A stretch of DNA of 64,000 nt. Origin: Bacillus sp. FJAT-49711. Lineage in GTDB: Bacteria; Bacillota; Bacilli; Bacillales; Bacillaceae_C. The notes beneath the pieces were generated by a model. That model saw only the letters and a program-made list of their open reading frames with translations. It searched no databases and was not told the DNA's origin. The stretch is taken from the NCBI RefSeq assembly GCF_018343715.1, contig NZ_JAGYPL010000003.1:648001-712000 (forward strand), given 5' to 3'. The translations under genes and the position numbers were made by a program. Of the stretch, positions 1-8,815 are shown in pieces. Every line of letters begins with the position of its first letter. The stretch's first letter is position 1.

Positions 1-612
1 GATAGCTTTTTTATGCATCCTGATCCTAATGTCGATTTGTGTGCAATGCCTATTGCTAGTTTATATATGTTAGCAGAAAAAGATAATATTAAGCCATATT
101 ATTATGGCATTAGATTGCAACAAATACCGACGAATGAACAGCTGCATAACTATTTCCCTGCTGAAGATATTATAGTTATTGGCTATCCCAACGGTATTTG
201 GGATGAAGTTAATAATTTCCCGATTTTTAGAACAGGCACCTTAGCTACTTCACCCGCTGTTGAATATAAAGGTCAAAAGGAGTTTCTAATTGACTGTGCA
301 ATCTATCCCGGTTCAAGTGGTTCACCTGTTTTATCTGTTAAACAATTATTTCACAAAGAAACTTTTGAACCCTTCACTTCTGTGAAATTATTAGGTGTAG
401 TTTACGCTACTTATCAGCATACAGTACAAGGTGATTTAATTATCAAAAATATACCTACAAATATAAATACCCCTATTCCTAATCATTTGGGCTTGGTTCT
501 TAATAGCACAAGAATTCACGAACTTAATAAACTGATTACAGACTATTATGCGGATGTTTCCGATGAAGATATTTACTTTGCGTTAGGTACAAAAAAGAAA
601 AAGAAAGATTGA
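1..612 (+). CDS. Trypsin-like serine peptidase, 5' end cut by window edge
   Basis: The reading frame is open from base 1, so the N-terminus, including the catalytic His, lies outside the window. The visible 200 residues contain a VDLC segment fitting the catalytic-Asp strand and a GSSGSP motif carrying the nucleophilic Ser, both usual in trypsin-like (PF13365-type) peptidases. The GYPNGIWD segment and the following TGTLATSP strand also fit that fold. No signal peptide can be judged. The C-terminus ends in a short Lys-rich tail. It is convergent with the minus-strand genes that follow. The fold is fairly sure; substrate and role are unknown. Confidence 0.75.
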   Translation, partial: DSFFMHPDPNVDLCAMPIASLYMLAEKDNIKPYYYGIRLQQIPTNEQLHNYFPAEDIIVIGYPNGIWDEVNNFPIFRTGTLATSPAVEYKGQKEFLIDCAIYPGSSGSPVLSVKQLFHKETFEPFTSVKLLGVVYATYQHTVQGDLIIKNIPTNINTPIPNHLGLVLNSTRIHELNKLITDYYADVSDEDIYFALGTKKKKKD

Positions 613-843
613 AAGATTTAAACCTGTTTGGTTAATATACCGGTAGTATTTTGCAACATTTAAAAAAACTGTGATGTAAAATACAACCCATAACATAATC
701 TCTCTTCATAATTGTCAGTTATGTAGCAAGTTTAGACCCGAATTGCATCGAAAAGTCCTCGAATATGTAAAACAAGAAAAATAAATCTCGATACATAACT
801 TTTTAAGCAAATTTTTCATCAATTTCCACATAGCTTCATACAT

Positions 844-879
844 AAAAAAGAGGGATAAAGGATCTTCCCTTTACCCTCT
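844..879 (-). terminator. Terminator of the four-helix-bundle operon
   Basis: On the minus strand, GAGGGTAAAGGG pairs with CCTTTATCCCTC around a short loop and is followed by a T run. The first arm overlaps the stop codon of the 871 gene. Confidence 0.75.
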
Positions 880-1242
880 ACTAGCATTCTTCTTTCTGTT
901 TAACATCCCGAAAAAACCGTTGAACAATTTCACCAGTTCTAAAGAAAGCATTACAATTCTCTTTTCACTTTCCCCCATTTCATAGCGTCTCAACATTGGC
1001 ATCAATTTTTGAAAAGCCTCTTTACTACGATTGAGCTTCTTATATTTGTTTTTCACGTTAATTTCAGTAGCAGCCAAAGCAATACTTCTTGGAATTTCCG
1101 TTGCCATTCTACGGATTAGTAGACATTCTTTCCAGCCAATTTCATTTTGATTTTGTTCAGTCCAATCTAATACAAGTTGTGTAAACCTAATTGCCTGCTT
1201 GTATAGATTTAATTTACGGAAAGAATCTACTTCTATTGTCAT
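871..1242 (-). CDS. Four-helix-bundle protein, bAvd-like (second of a pair)
   Basis: This is a 123-residue all-helical protein with no signal peptide or TM segment. Its length, heptad-like pattern and the central IPRSIALAATE helix resemble the four-helix-bundle/Avd (diversity-generating-retroelement accessory) and 23S-rRNA-intervening-sequence proteins. The match is weaker than for its upstream neighbour. Its ATG sits 2 bp beyond the stop of that gene, with the Shine-Dalgarno GGAGGAG inside the neighbour's 3' end, so translation is probably coupled. A terminator overlaps its stop. No reverse transcriptase is nearby, so a retroelement role is not supported. Function unknown. Confidence 0.7.
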   Translation of the reverse strand: MTIEVDSFRKLNLYKQAIRFTQLVLDWTEQNQNEIGWKECLLIRRMATEIPRSIALAATEINVKNKYKKLNRSKEAFQKLMPMLRRYEMGESEKRIVMLSLELVKLFNGFFGMLNRKKNASRG

Positions 1243-1244
1243 AT

Positions 1245-1652
1245 TTACTCCTCCTCACTCGATTCATTCTGTTCAAGTATCTTATCAATTTCCTGAATCT
1301 TTGCTAACAGCAGCCCGAAAATTATTTCTGCATCGTCATCTAACTTTCGATACTGCTCTTGTGTGATGTAGTTCAGGATTCTTGCTAGATCTAAGAAACT
1401 TTGACATTCTGCGATACTTCCAAGGGCTGTATTGAAACGATCCCTTTCTTTTCCGTAATAGTGATTTCGAAATCCCTCGCTGAAATTGGCGGCTACGCTG
1501 GTTGAGGCACGACGCAACTGATCACACATGTTGTATCTCTCAATATCAGGAAAAGCCTTTACGATAGAATAAATCTCTTTGCTAAATCTCAATGCTCTTT
1601 TGTAGACCTCTTGATTTCTTGGATTAGATATCTGTCTTTTTGTTTGTTGCAT
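1245..1652 (-). CDS. Four-helix-bundle protein (IVS/S23-like, PF05635 type)
   Basis: The 135-residue protein has the family hallmark: a PDIERY stretch, then DQLRRASTSVAANFSEGF, which is the conserved QLRRAsxSVxaNiaEG helix. The tail is acidic (ESSEEE). Family members form barrel-like pentamers and occur in rRNA intervening sequences, as diversity-generating-retroelement Avd proteins, and as orphan genes. The start is supported by AAGGAGTGATG upstream. It is the first gene of a two-gene operon with the 871 gene. Family confident; cellular role unknown. Confidence 0.85.
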   Translation of the reverse strand: MQQTKRQISNPRNQEVYKRALRFSKEIYSIVKAFPDIERYNMCDQLRRASTSVAANFSEGFRNHYYGKERDRFNTALGSIAECQSFLDLARILNYITQEQYRKLDDDAEIIFGLLLAKIQEIDKILEQNESSEEE

Positions 1653-1751
1653 AATTTCATCACTCCTTGAATTTCTTGTGTTTGAATTGGAATTGTTTCT
1701 TATTGATTTGAAGTTTTCAGTTCAGAGGTATTTTCGGAGTATTACAGGGAC

Positions 1752-1979
1752 TTACGTGGATTGAGCAGAATCATAATTCTGTTGCTCTCTTTTTTCATTC
1801 AAATAGTGGTTCATGAGGATTGTTTCAGCTTCGCTGAGATTTTCCATTTCTTGAATCATCCAAGCCTTCCCTTCATCTGCTAGCTGAACTAACTTTGATT
1901 GAATATCAAAAATACTGAAGGAGACTAACTCCCTAAATTCTCTGTATTCCATCTGAGTTCTGGCTACTGCTTCATTCAT
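1752..1979 (-). CDS. Small acidic helical protein, unknown
   Basis: A 75-residue predicted soluble, mostly helical protein. The start is well supported: a G-rich Shine-Dalgarno (GGGGGGTGA) lies 7 bp upstream, and a good -10 (TATAAT) about 30 bp upstream. It is not recognised. It lies about 100 bp upstream of the four-helix-bundle pair on the same strand and may be co-transcribed with it. Confidence 0.6.
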   Translation of the reverse strand: MNEAVARTQMEYREFRELVSFSIFDIQSKLVQLADEGKAWMIQEMENLSEAETILMNHYLNEKREQQNYDSAQST

Positions 1980-2120
1980 TATTTTTCACCCCCCAATAAT
2001 ATCATTATAGATCACCTCTTGTATTAGATTAAAAAATGGATGTTCTAGGTGGTCTTATATATGTTTTGTGGGTTGGACGAATAGTTCCTTGGTCTAGCAG
2101 GGTTGAGTTATCACAATGCT

Positions 2121-2599
2121 TCACAAGACTTTATTGCAACATTCAAGGAATTCGTTCACTTTTGTCAATAAAACTTCCTTTTCCACTTTTGATGAATTCT
2201 GTTCTTCTGAAAAATGACGGCTCATTATACTACTCCAATCATTGCTATGACAGCGGGTTTCTTCTAATATAGTTTCGAAAACTAGAAGTTCACCTTTAGA
2301 AGTGACAAAGATCTCTTTTTTATCCACCCTAAAATAATTTTTCTCATGGACACACGTCTCTCCCACAGCAAAAATTTGGCATCCACTAAGAATGTCATTT
2401 TTTTACCTTTGTAAAATTCAAATACATTATATTTTCGATCTTGCCCAATTGCCTTTTTATAAATCGGCTCAAATTTAACAAGAATTAGAAGTTTTTCGAT
2501 TGCACCATCAAGAGTATCTGCTGGCATACAGATATTCTTTAATTCCTCTGTTTTTGTAACAAATCCTAAAATTGCTGTTTCTGATAACTCGTACATCAT
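2121..2599 (-). pseudogene. Frameshifted hypothetical gene
   Basis: Two overlapping frames look like one gene. The first begins at ATG 2599 with a good Shine-Dalgarno (AGGAGAACG) and is protein-like for about 75 residues, ending KGKKMTFLVDAK. The other continues as AVGETCVHEKNYFRVDKK to a stop at 2121. The join falls in an A5 run at 2370-2374 on the plus strand. Adding one base there gives one continuous product of about 158 residues. No family is recognised. It could be real decay or a homopolymer sequencing error. Confidence 0.55.
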
Positions 2600-2639
2600 G
2601 TTATCGTTCTCCTTTTTTAGTTGATACTCCCATAATAGT

Positions 2640-2890
2640 TTTTTTTCAACTATACATAGTTTTTGAGGTTCGAGCTTGTCTTAGTTTGTTTAACCAATAA
2701 AATCCTTTCTTCCAATTAGTCAAATCTAGTGCCATCTAATTAATGAAAGAACTGAAAGAAATTAAACAAAAATTGCTTAACATATGATTTTTTATGAAAT
2801 CTTAATACTTACTCGAACAAACTTTTTATGATTTTTTCTTATATTTCCTACCTTTTTGCATAGCATAAATCGTTCAATCAATAAAATGAA
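2640..2890. promoter_or_regulatory. Intergenic stretch upstream of parM, candidate centromere/promoter
   Basis: This AT-rich gap of about 300 bp holds no gene. ParMR systems usually keep their parC repeats and promoter upstream of the first gene. The only visible repeat is TATGATTTTTT, present twice (near 2782 and 2828), plus a TTCGAGC/CTCGAA pair. A centromere is inferred from context only. Confidence 0.25.
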
Positions 2891-2905
2891 AAGGACGTGG
2901 TAGAC

Positions 2906-3877
2906 ATGAAAGATCAAATTTTTATTGCCGTAGACTGTGGCAAGCATGGGAGTAAGGGAATCGCTAAATACAAAGGGATTACCTATATGACAACCTTTCG
3001 CACCAAAATGCAACAAGTAAAGAGGTTGGGAGTAGATATTCAACCAAACTCATTCTTAGTGGAATTAAATGGGGATGAATATCTGCTTGGAGAAATGGTT
3101 AGCGAAGATTATGTGGATTACTCCTTAAACAAAGCCTCCCTGATCCATCAGATCTCCATATACACCGCCATTGCCCAACTTCTCCAAAAGGCAAACGCCC
3201 CTACAAATGTAGACATCCGCTTAGCTGTCAATGTTCCAATCAACACTTACAAAGATTCTGTTCAAAAAGAGAAGTTTAAGCAAATGGTGGAAAATCATAA
3301 ACGTACCATCCATTTTATGGTCAACGGAAAAGCATATTCGATTGATTTGACCGATGTCACAATAGTTTTTGAGGGTATGGGAGAAGTTTATGCGAAGCCA
3401 GATAAGTACAAAGAGAAAAATACAATCATAGTTGATTTAGGTGGGTTAAATACGACGTTTTGTACGTTCAAAGGAATACACCCCTTAATCAATACCATGA
3501 TTGTATCGGATTTAGGCATCAATATTCTAAAGGGGAAAATCGGGAAAATTATCAACGAACATTATGGGCTTTCTGTTTCATCCGATGATTTGGAGCAGGT
3601 TTTACGAAGTGGTTATTTTGCAAGTAAAGGAGAAGTTTACGAAGACAGTAAAGTGTTTATCGAGGAAATCAAGTATGAACATCTACAGCAAATTATTCGG
3701 TTTGCGAAGAGTCGGGGGTATACCTTCAACATGAGCGACATCCACTTTGTTGGTGGCGGTGCAATCACTCTAAGAAGATACCTCAAACAACAATTTCCTC
3801 ATGGAGTCATCATGGATAATCCTCAATACTCCAATTGCCTCTCTTTCCTCAAAATTTTAGAGGTCAAATATGGCTAA
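2906..3877 (+). CDS. parM: ParM/StbA-like plasmid-segregation actin
   Basis: A 323-residue actin-fold ATPase. The phosphate-1 loop is IAVDCGKHGSKG near the N-terminus, phosphate-2 is IIVDLGG about residue 175, and the adenosine motif FVGGGAITL is near residue 285. Such proteins form filaments that push plasmid copies apart. ATG 2906 is preferred over the GTG at 2897 because AAGGA would be only 1 bp from the GTG. Its stop overlaps the start of a small DNA-binding partner, as expected of a type II partition module. It is unusual in a chromosome and suggests a plasmid-derived element. Confidence 0.85.
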   Translation: MKDQIFIAVDCGKHGSKGIAKYKGITYMTTFRTKMQQVKRLGVDIQPNSFLVELNGDEYLLGEMVSEDYVDYSLNKASLIHQISIYTAIAQLLQKANAPTNVDIRLAVNVPINTYKDSVQKEKFKQMVENHKRTIHFMVNGKAYSIDLTDVTIVFEGMGEVYAKPDKYKEKNTIIVDLGGLNTTFCTFKGIHPLINTMIVSDLGINILKGKIGKIINEHYGLSVSSDDLEQVLRSGYFASKGEVYEDSKVFIEEIKYEHLQQIIRFAKSRGYTFNMSDIHFVGGGAITLRRYLKQQFPHGVIMDNPQYSNCLSFLKILEVKYG

Positions 3878-4151
3878 TCTAAGGTTTACGATTAGCCTCC
3901 TTCCAAATGACCAAGATTTGATTCGATTTATCGAGGTAAAGAGGAGAACTCAAAGTCTTAGTGCTTATGTCCGGGAATTAATTCGAAAGGATATGAGTGG
4001 CAACAAAGAAATCCCCAATCTTGAAGAAATTTACGAGTATGTAGAAAAGAGACTTCAGGAAAGTGGATTTGCTATAAAAGACGTTGCAGAAGATCAAATG
4101 AAAGAGATTGTAGATGAAGTGGACAAAGAATTGATTTTGAATCTATTTTAA
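3870..4151 (+). CDS. parR: ParR-like centromere-binding protein
   Basis: This 93-residue protein starts 8 bp inside the parM-like gene. The N-terminal FTISLLPNDQ strand followed by two helices (SLSAYVRELIRKDM) fits a ribbon-helix-helix fold; the C-terminal part is acidic and helical and would contact the filament. Identification rests on size, fold pattern and the overlap with parM. A copy-control repressor is the alternative. A terminator follows at once. Confidence 0.7.
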   Translation: MANLRFTISLLPNDQDLIRFIEVKRRTQSLSAYVRELIRKDMSGNKEIPNLEEIYEYVEKRLQESGFAIKDVAEDQMKEIVDEVDKELILNLF

Positions 4152-4154
4152 GAA

Positions 4155-4195
4155 AAAGGATGGTTCCCATATACTGGTACCATCCTTTCTTTTTT
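4155..4195 (+). terminator. Terminator after parMR
   Basis: AAAGGATGGT pairs with ACCATCCTTT around a loop of about 14 nt, followed by CTTTTTT. Confidence 0.85.
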
Positions 4196-4246
4196 ACTCT
4201 TAATATACTGTACTAAAAATGTTATAAAATAAGCGTCTTTTTTTGA

Positions 4247-5395
4247 TTATAGAGCTGTAACTAACTCTTTAAATGACTCTTTCTTAGTGCCTTTTAGGTT
4301 TTCTAATTGTAACTTTGCTATTGGTGGAATCGAATCATAATCTATTCCCGCAAAAGTTTTAAGTATAGCATTAAATACTATTTTAGCACCTTCAGGAGGT
4401 ACAGCCATACCTATTTGTTTCCTTACCGCTTCTTTGCTACCCAAAAACATAAAATCATCAGGGAAAGTCTGGAGTCTTGCTCTTTCACGATTGGTTAATG
4501 CTCTATTCTCACTCCAATGATACATGTGGGTTCCACCACCACCGCTACCTGTAACAGTATAAGCTGGTCTAGTAGGATCTAGCCTTTTATAAATCGAGCT
4601 TAACCTAGCACCTTTTACATTCAATCGAAGTTCTTCAGGTATACCTAAATACCAAGCGTTTTCCCCTGCCGGTATATAACTTAGCATTTCTTGAACTTTT
4701 TTGGTATGTTTGGGCATTTCATGGTTTGGTGCATCCTCTGGAATTGGTGGCTCCAAAATAGCTTCACGAGAAGTTTTATAATCTGTTGAAGCCAATGTTG
4801 TTGGTGCAGGAACTTTAAATTTAATACCTTTTTCATATAGATCATTTCGAATTCCTACAATAATAATCCTATGTCTAGCTTGTGGAACACCATATTCTTC
4901 AAATTTATACAAATGAGGAGTTAATTTATATCCTGCCTCTTCTAGTTCAGTTAAGATTTTTATAAACGCATTACCTTCATTCGCACTTTGAAGTCCACCC
5001 ACATTTTCAGCAACAAAGAATTTAGGTTTATATAATTTTAAAACCTTGACACCATAAGAATACAACGGACCAAAAGTTCCCTCTAATCCTTTCTTTTCAC
5101 CTACATTCGAGTAATCGTTGCATGGGAACCCAAATGCAAAACAATCTATATCACCTAATATTGATTTATCTCCAATTGGTAGATTTTCAACTGGCCCAAC
5201 ATGAACCGACTCGTCATTTTCGTCACCACAGATATTAAGTCCATATGTCTTACAAGCATTGCTATCATAATCATTTGACCACAAATGTTCTATTTTCCAC
5301 TCTTCCCCAGTTTCCGGATGAACAAAGCCTGCATTTTTGGCACCTAGAGAAAGACCACCTGGGCCATTGAATAGTTCTCCCTTTAGAAATTTCAT
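4247..5395 (-). CDS. DNA (cytosine-5-)-methyltransferase
   Basis: A full-length 382-residue C5-MTase. Motif I is FNGPGGLSLG (9-18), the catalytic Pro-Cys is in GFPCNDYS (about 89-96), motif VI is ENV (130-132), motif VIII is QARHR (172-176), and motif X near the C-terminus is QIGMAVPP. It would methylate the host's copies of the cluster's target site. A terminator lies between it and the upstream HNH gene, so it is probably transcribed separately. AGGAG lies about 12 bp before the ATG. The recognition sequence cannot be read from the sequence. Confidence 0.92.
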   Translation of the reverse strand: MKFLKGELFNGPGGLSLGAKNAGFVHPETGEEWKIEHLWSNDYDSNACKTYGLNICGDENDESVHVGPVENLPIGDKSILGDIDCFAFGFPCNDYSNVGEKKGLEGTFGPLYSYGVKVLKLYKPKFFVAENVGGLQSANEGNAFIKILTELEEAGYKLTPHLYKFEEYGVPQARHRIIIVGIRNDLYEKGIKFKVPAPTTLASTDYKTSREAILEPPIPEDAPNHEMPKHTKKVQEMLSYIPAGENAWYLGIPEELRLNVKGARLSSIYKRLDPTRPAYTVTGSGGGGTHMYHWSENRALTNRERARLQTFPDDFMFLGSKEAVRKQIGMAVPPEGAKIVFNAILKTFAGIDYDSIPPIAKLQLENLKGTKKESFKELVTAL

Positions 5396-5510
5396 AAGAT
5401 GTTACATCTCCTAAAAACGAATATTTGTTCTTGCATATATCTATGCTATTCATTATACACCTTTTCTACTAATTTTGCAGCTTAAAAGTTTTTAATCGAA
5501 ATACTCTTTC

Positions 5511-5563
5511 AAAAAAAAGCCGAAATATACTAGGCTACAAGATAAATGTATATTTCAGGCTTT
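5511..5563 (-). terminator. Terminator separating nuclease genes from the methyltransferase
   Basis: GCCTGAAATATAC and GTATATTTCGGC form a long stem on the minus strand, followed by a T8 run. Confidence 0.8.
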
Positions 5564-5635
5564 ATAATTTAATTTTATATTTATTTGTGTCTCTGTAATT
5601 TACTCCATTGATTTTACAGGTTACTGTAACTACGC

Positions 5636-6553
5636 TCAATCAACAAGATTTCCCTCGACCTTAGCACGAAACCCCCATGTAAACACTGTGTTTTCTGGTT
5701 TTACCCTTTCATCACTTTTTATCGTCCAAGTCGTTGGATGAACAGGGACTCCTTGAGGAATATGCTCACACAAAGTAAATCGTACTGGCTCATCTTTAAT
5801 GTCTGGTGTTATAGGTAAGTAAAAAGTAATAATTTTCAACCCATAAGTAAAACGAATCAGGTAAGGATACTCTTTAGATTCATCTGTTGCTGTTTTGAAT
5901 ACTTCCAAAATAACATTTGCATAACCGTTACCTTTTACAAAAGCAGTATCCATATAAAGAGGGAAGATATCAATTTTGCCCAACAACCATTCAGGAACGT
6001 AAGCAACTAATGCTTTATCTTCATCCTCTAGGAGAGCCCATGCCATGTGAGTCAAAGTCTTACATATATCTGAAGGTCTATATGGTGGAGGATTATTTAT
6101 TGTAAACTTCATCACTTTTTCATTATCTTTTTCTTCAATTTCAAAGACACCTTCATTTTCCAATACATCAACTCTAAGGATATCATTATCTTGATTCTTC
6201 TCTAAAATTGACTGTTTTCCTTTTTGTTTATACTTTGGTAAACCAGATCCAGGCCGTTTTTTTGCACTAATGAATATTCTGTCGAAGGTTAAATAGTTTA
6301 TTAGTTCATTTTCATAATAGCTCATTTTTTCATTACAACTATCACATTCATTTAAATAAAATAATGTACGATTCCCTAGACCGGCAGGTATCACATGTGC
6401 ATCTTTTTTAAAGGACACTTCGGGACGCTTCCTATTACAAAAAATACAAGACTCTATACTTCTGTCCCCCACTAAGTCTCTATCATCGCCTAAGATATCA
6501 TGAGGATAAAAAAAGGAACTATAATTTTCATAATGTTCATCACTGTGTTTCAC
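5636..6553 (-). CDS. HNH endonuclease-like protein (HNH_5 type)
   Basis: A 305-residue protein. Near residue 35 it has CIFCNRKRP, then KKDAHVIPAGLGN and NECDSCN: two zinc-binding Cys pairs around an AHVIP core, the HNH_5 pattern. The C-terminal 200 residues are unrecognised. GTG 6553 is chosen because GGAGG lies 10 bp upstream; a longer frame from 6616 has no Shine-Dalgarno. It lies 92 bp behind the AlwI-type endonuclease on the same strand and ahead of a terminator, so both nucleases probably share a transcript. It may be a second effector or a strand-specific nickase of the same system. Confidence 0.75.
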   Translation of the reverse strand: MKHSDEHYENYSSFFYPHDILGDDRDLVGDRSIESCIFCNRKRPEVSFKKDAHVIPAGLGNRTLFYLNECDSCNEKMSYYENELINYLTFDRIFISAKKRPGSGLPKYKQKGKQSILEKNQDNDILRVDVLENEGVFEIEEKDNEKVMKFTINNPPPYRPSDICKTLTHMAWALLEDEDKALVAYVPEWLLGKIDIFPLYMDTAFVKGNGYANVILEVFKTATDESKEYPYLIRFTYGLKIITFYLPITPDIKDEPVRFTLCEHIPQGVPVHPTTWTIKSDERVKPENTVFTWGFRAKVEGNLVD

Positions 6554-6645
6554 TTTATAAGAACCTCCAATGATTATAACTATCCTGCACCACCCGAACA
6601 GTAATCGTTGCTTCATCTTACAAATATTTTCATATTCGTTGCTTT

Positions 6646-8241
6646 TTAAGGCATTTCTGCCACGGTATCGTAACCTTTATTGGTAAACAAAGATATAAAT
6701 CCTTCTTTTCTCTCTTCCTTTTCTAATTCGTGTTCTAAACAATAATCTAAAAATCCTAACAATGCTTTTGCCGATAAAATTGCACCCGACACATTGATTT
6801 CGGAGTTAATCAATTTAGCCTTGTCACTTATTTTTTCAAGATGCCTTTCTCCGCCAAACTTATTAGCAGTTACATAACCAAAATAAGCAACTGATTTACC
6901 TTCGTAACCGTGATAATTAGGGATATATTCCGATGCCATGTGTGACGCTAGATTTGCTGATAAGGTGAATTTTTCTCTATAATTTTTAGCATCTAAAATA
7001 CAAATTGTTTCTTCGTCTACATGAACTAAAATCTCGATCTCCGTTCGTATGTCATCACCCAATGGCTTAGGACGCATATCTACTTCAAAACCAATAGATT
7101 TTAAGATTTCACCTGTTTTATCCTCAAAAACACGATCGTTTTCTTCGTAAAGATATGATTCAACAAAATCTTCATTTAGAGATTCATAAGTGTGTTTGTG
7201 CAATTCATAGGCAAATTTTCTAGCTTCATTAGTGGAAAGTTCCTGTTCTAATATCTCCGCAATCTCCTCAACACTTAATCCCTGAATCAATGGATAAGGA
7301 GATAAAAGACGTTGAACCTTTCGTATGCTCTTTCCTTTATTCGTAGCAGGGGGTAACGAACCATATGGACTTGCTTTGTAACTATCTACATCTAATCCTG
7401 CGTTTTCAGCGAACCTTTCAAGTGAAATTAAGAACCTTTTATTAAATGGATACCTATTTTCTAAGTAGTCCAGCATTTTAGAAGTTGCTTCATGCTTATC
7501 GGTTGGTAATCTCAATGCGTCTCCTCTGACGTAATCAACAAGCCCTGTGTAATCACAAAGCATCATAAACGTATGAGCAACATCCCCGTGTGCTGACGCA
7601 AAATCACGAGCATCACTGTCCGCTCTTTCTCTATGATCAAATAGAGTAGCTACTGCTTGCTTCATATCATTTTTCTCACTATCTGAGGCATTTCTAAAAT
7701 CTACTATTTTTTTTGTAACATTAAATAATTCATCGTCTCGTTTAGCTGTAAGTGCAAAAAATGTGATTTCCTCTTTAGTAATATAATAATTTAGTAATGG
7801 TTGATTTACTAAACGCACAAGGAACCTCGCTGGTCTTATTTGGAAACCATCTTCATACTTAGGACGAAATCCGCTATCCAAAAAATAAGCATTGGGGATT
7901 TGCAAGGTTAAAATCTGCTTTGAAATATTATCCCTGACTTTTTCAGAACTTAATATTTTCTGACCAACTTTGGTAAGGACTAAGTAACCCTCTTGGTTCA
8001 AGTATACATACCCGAAGGTACGTAACATAGCTCCCCATGTTCTTCCACCAGACCCATCATTACTAATATTATCTCTCTTCAATCCTTCGGACACTAATAC
8101 AGCTTCATATTGCTTATGAGCATCTCTGTTTCCATACCAAACAATAGTAAAATTATTGGTAGCAATTTTAAGTGCTCGCAGTGCATCTACATGGAACTTT
8201 GGATCTCTCTCTGGTCGAGTAATAAACCATACTTTTCTCAC
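6646..8241 (-). CDS. AlwI-family restriction endonuclease
   Basis: A 531-residue protein opening with WFITRPERDPKFH, the signature start of the AlwI family (PF09491: AlwI, BstNBI, PleI, MlyI, Bsp6I). A PD-(D/E)xK nuclease core is visible as EIEIL (401-405) and ILDAKNY (415-421). The start is GTG with GGGGG 7-8 bp upstream. It follows the HTH gene by 19 bp. Family members cut at short asymmetric or interrupted sites. Pairing with a single C5-MTase is closer to Bsp6I than to AlwI. Specificity unknown. Confidence 0.85.
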   Translation of the reverse strand: MRKVWFITRPERDPKFHVDALRALKIATNNFTIVWYGNRDAHKQYEAVLVSEGLKRDNISNDGSGGRTWGAMLRTFGYVYLNQEGYLVLTKVGQKILSSEKVRDNISKQILTLQIPNAYFLDSGFRPKYEDGFQIRPARFLVRLVNQPLLNYYITKEEITFFALTAKRDDELFNVTKKIVDFRNASDSEKNDMKQAVATLFDHRERADSDARDFASAHGDVAHTFMMLCDYTGLVDYVRGDALRLPTDKHEATSKMLDYLENRYPFNKRFLISLERFAENAGLDVDSYKASPYGSLPPATNKGKSIRKVQRLLSPYPLIQGLSVEEIAEILEQELSTNEARKFAYELHKHTYESLNEDFVESYLYEENDRVFEDKTGEILKSIGFEVDMRPKPLGDDIRTEIEILVHVDEETICILDAKNYREKFTLSANLASHMASEYIPNYHGYEGKSVAYFGYVTANKFGGERHLEKISDKAKLINSEINVSGAILSAKALLGFLDYCLEHELEKEERKEGFISLFTNKGYDTVAEMP

Positions 8242-8260
8242 CGTATATCCCCCTTTAATT

Positions 8261-8698
8261 TTAAGAAATTAGGATTCTAACCTTTTCCATTATTTCCTTT
8301 TCTTTTTCATTTAATTTATTTTTATATCCCATGGATGCCCAATCGCCCAAGACATCAAGAAAAAGCTGTTTGTCAGTAATTATGAAATCATTTATATAAT
8401 TTTCATCCTCATCAGATAAACGTGAAATCAAAGTTGAAATACTCAGTATTTTCTTATCAAAAACATTCATTAGCTTATGTTCTTTTAGATCATGTTTTTC
8501 GTTAATAACTGAAAGAACCTTTACAAAGGAAGAAATATGAATATCTTCATTATTGTTGTAGGCATCATTAAACCAATTGTTACTATTCCCCGCTCGGTTA
8601 CTTACTTCTCTATGAGTCAACTTAGCTTCAGAGATTAAATCATCAATATTATCCATCAGCCTATAAAGTAGACTTTTTCTCAGTAGTTTTATAAGCAT
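8261..8698 (-). CDS. Helix-turn-helix protein, possible R-M controller
   Basis: A 145-residue protein. Residues 16-65 read as an XRE-like HTH (DNIDDLISEAKLTHREVS, then NWFNDAYNN). The remainder is helical and acidic. It is the first gene of the operon and is followed 19 bp later by the endonuclease, the position expected of a controller protein, though C-proteins are usually about 80 residues. The start is uncertain: ATG 8698 or ATG 8656, which better matches the HTH boundary. Confidence 0.65.
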   Translation of the reverse strand: MLIKLLRKSLLYRLMDNIDDLISEAKLTHREVSNRAGNSNNWFNDAYNNNEDIHISSFVKVLSVINEKHDLKEHKLMNVFDKKILSISTLISRLSDEDENYINDFIITDKQLFLDVLGDWASMGYKNKLNEKEKEIMEKVRILIS

Positions 8699-8765
8699 AT
8701 TCTTGTCGATTTGAACACACCCTCTTTCTTCGTATAATTACTTACTCATAGTTTAATCCTTATCA

Positions 8766-8795
8766 AAATAAAAAAATCACCCGCAAAGGTGATAT
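8766..8795 (-). terminator. Terminator of the zinc-ribbon gene
   Basis: ATCACC and GGTGAT form a short hairpin; T run on the minus strand. Confidence 0.7.
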
Positions 8796-8815
8796 TTCGA
8801 TTCGAACCATATTTA

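Noticed and set aside
871..1652. Complete diversity-generating retroelement
   Set aside because: Avd-like genes are present, but there is no reverse transcriptase and no template/variable repeat in the window.
2036..2272. 78-codon plus-strand frame
   Set aside because: Overlaps the better supported minus-strand gene and has no ribosome binding site.
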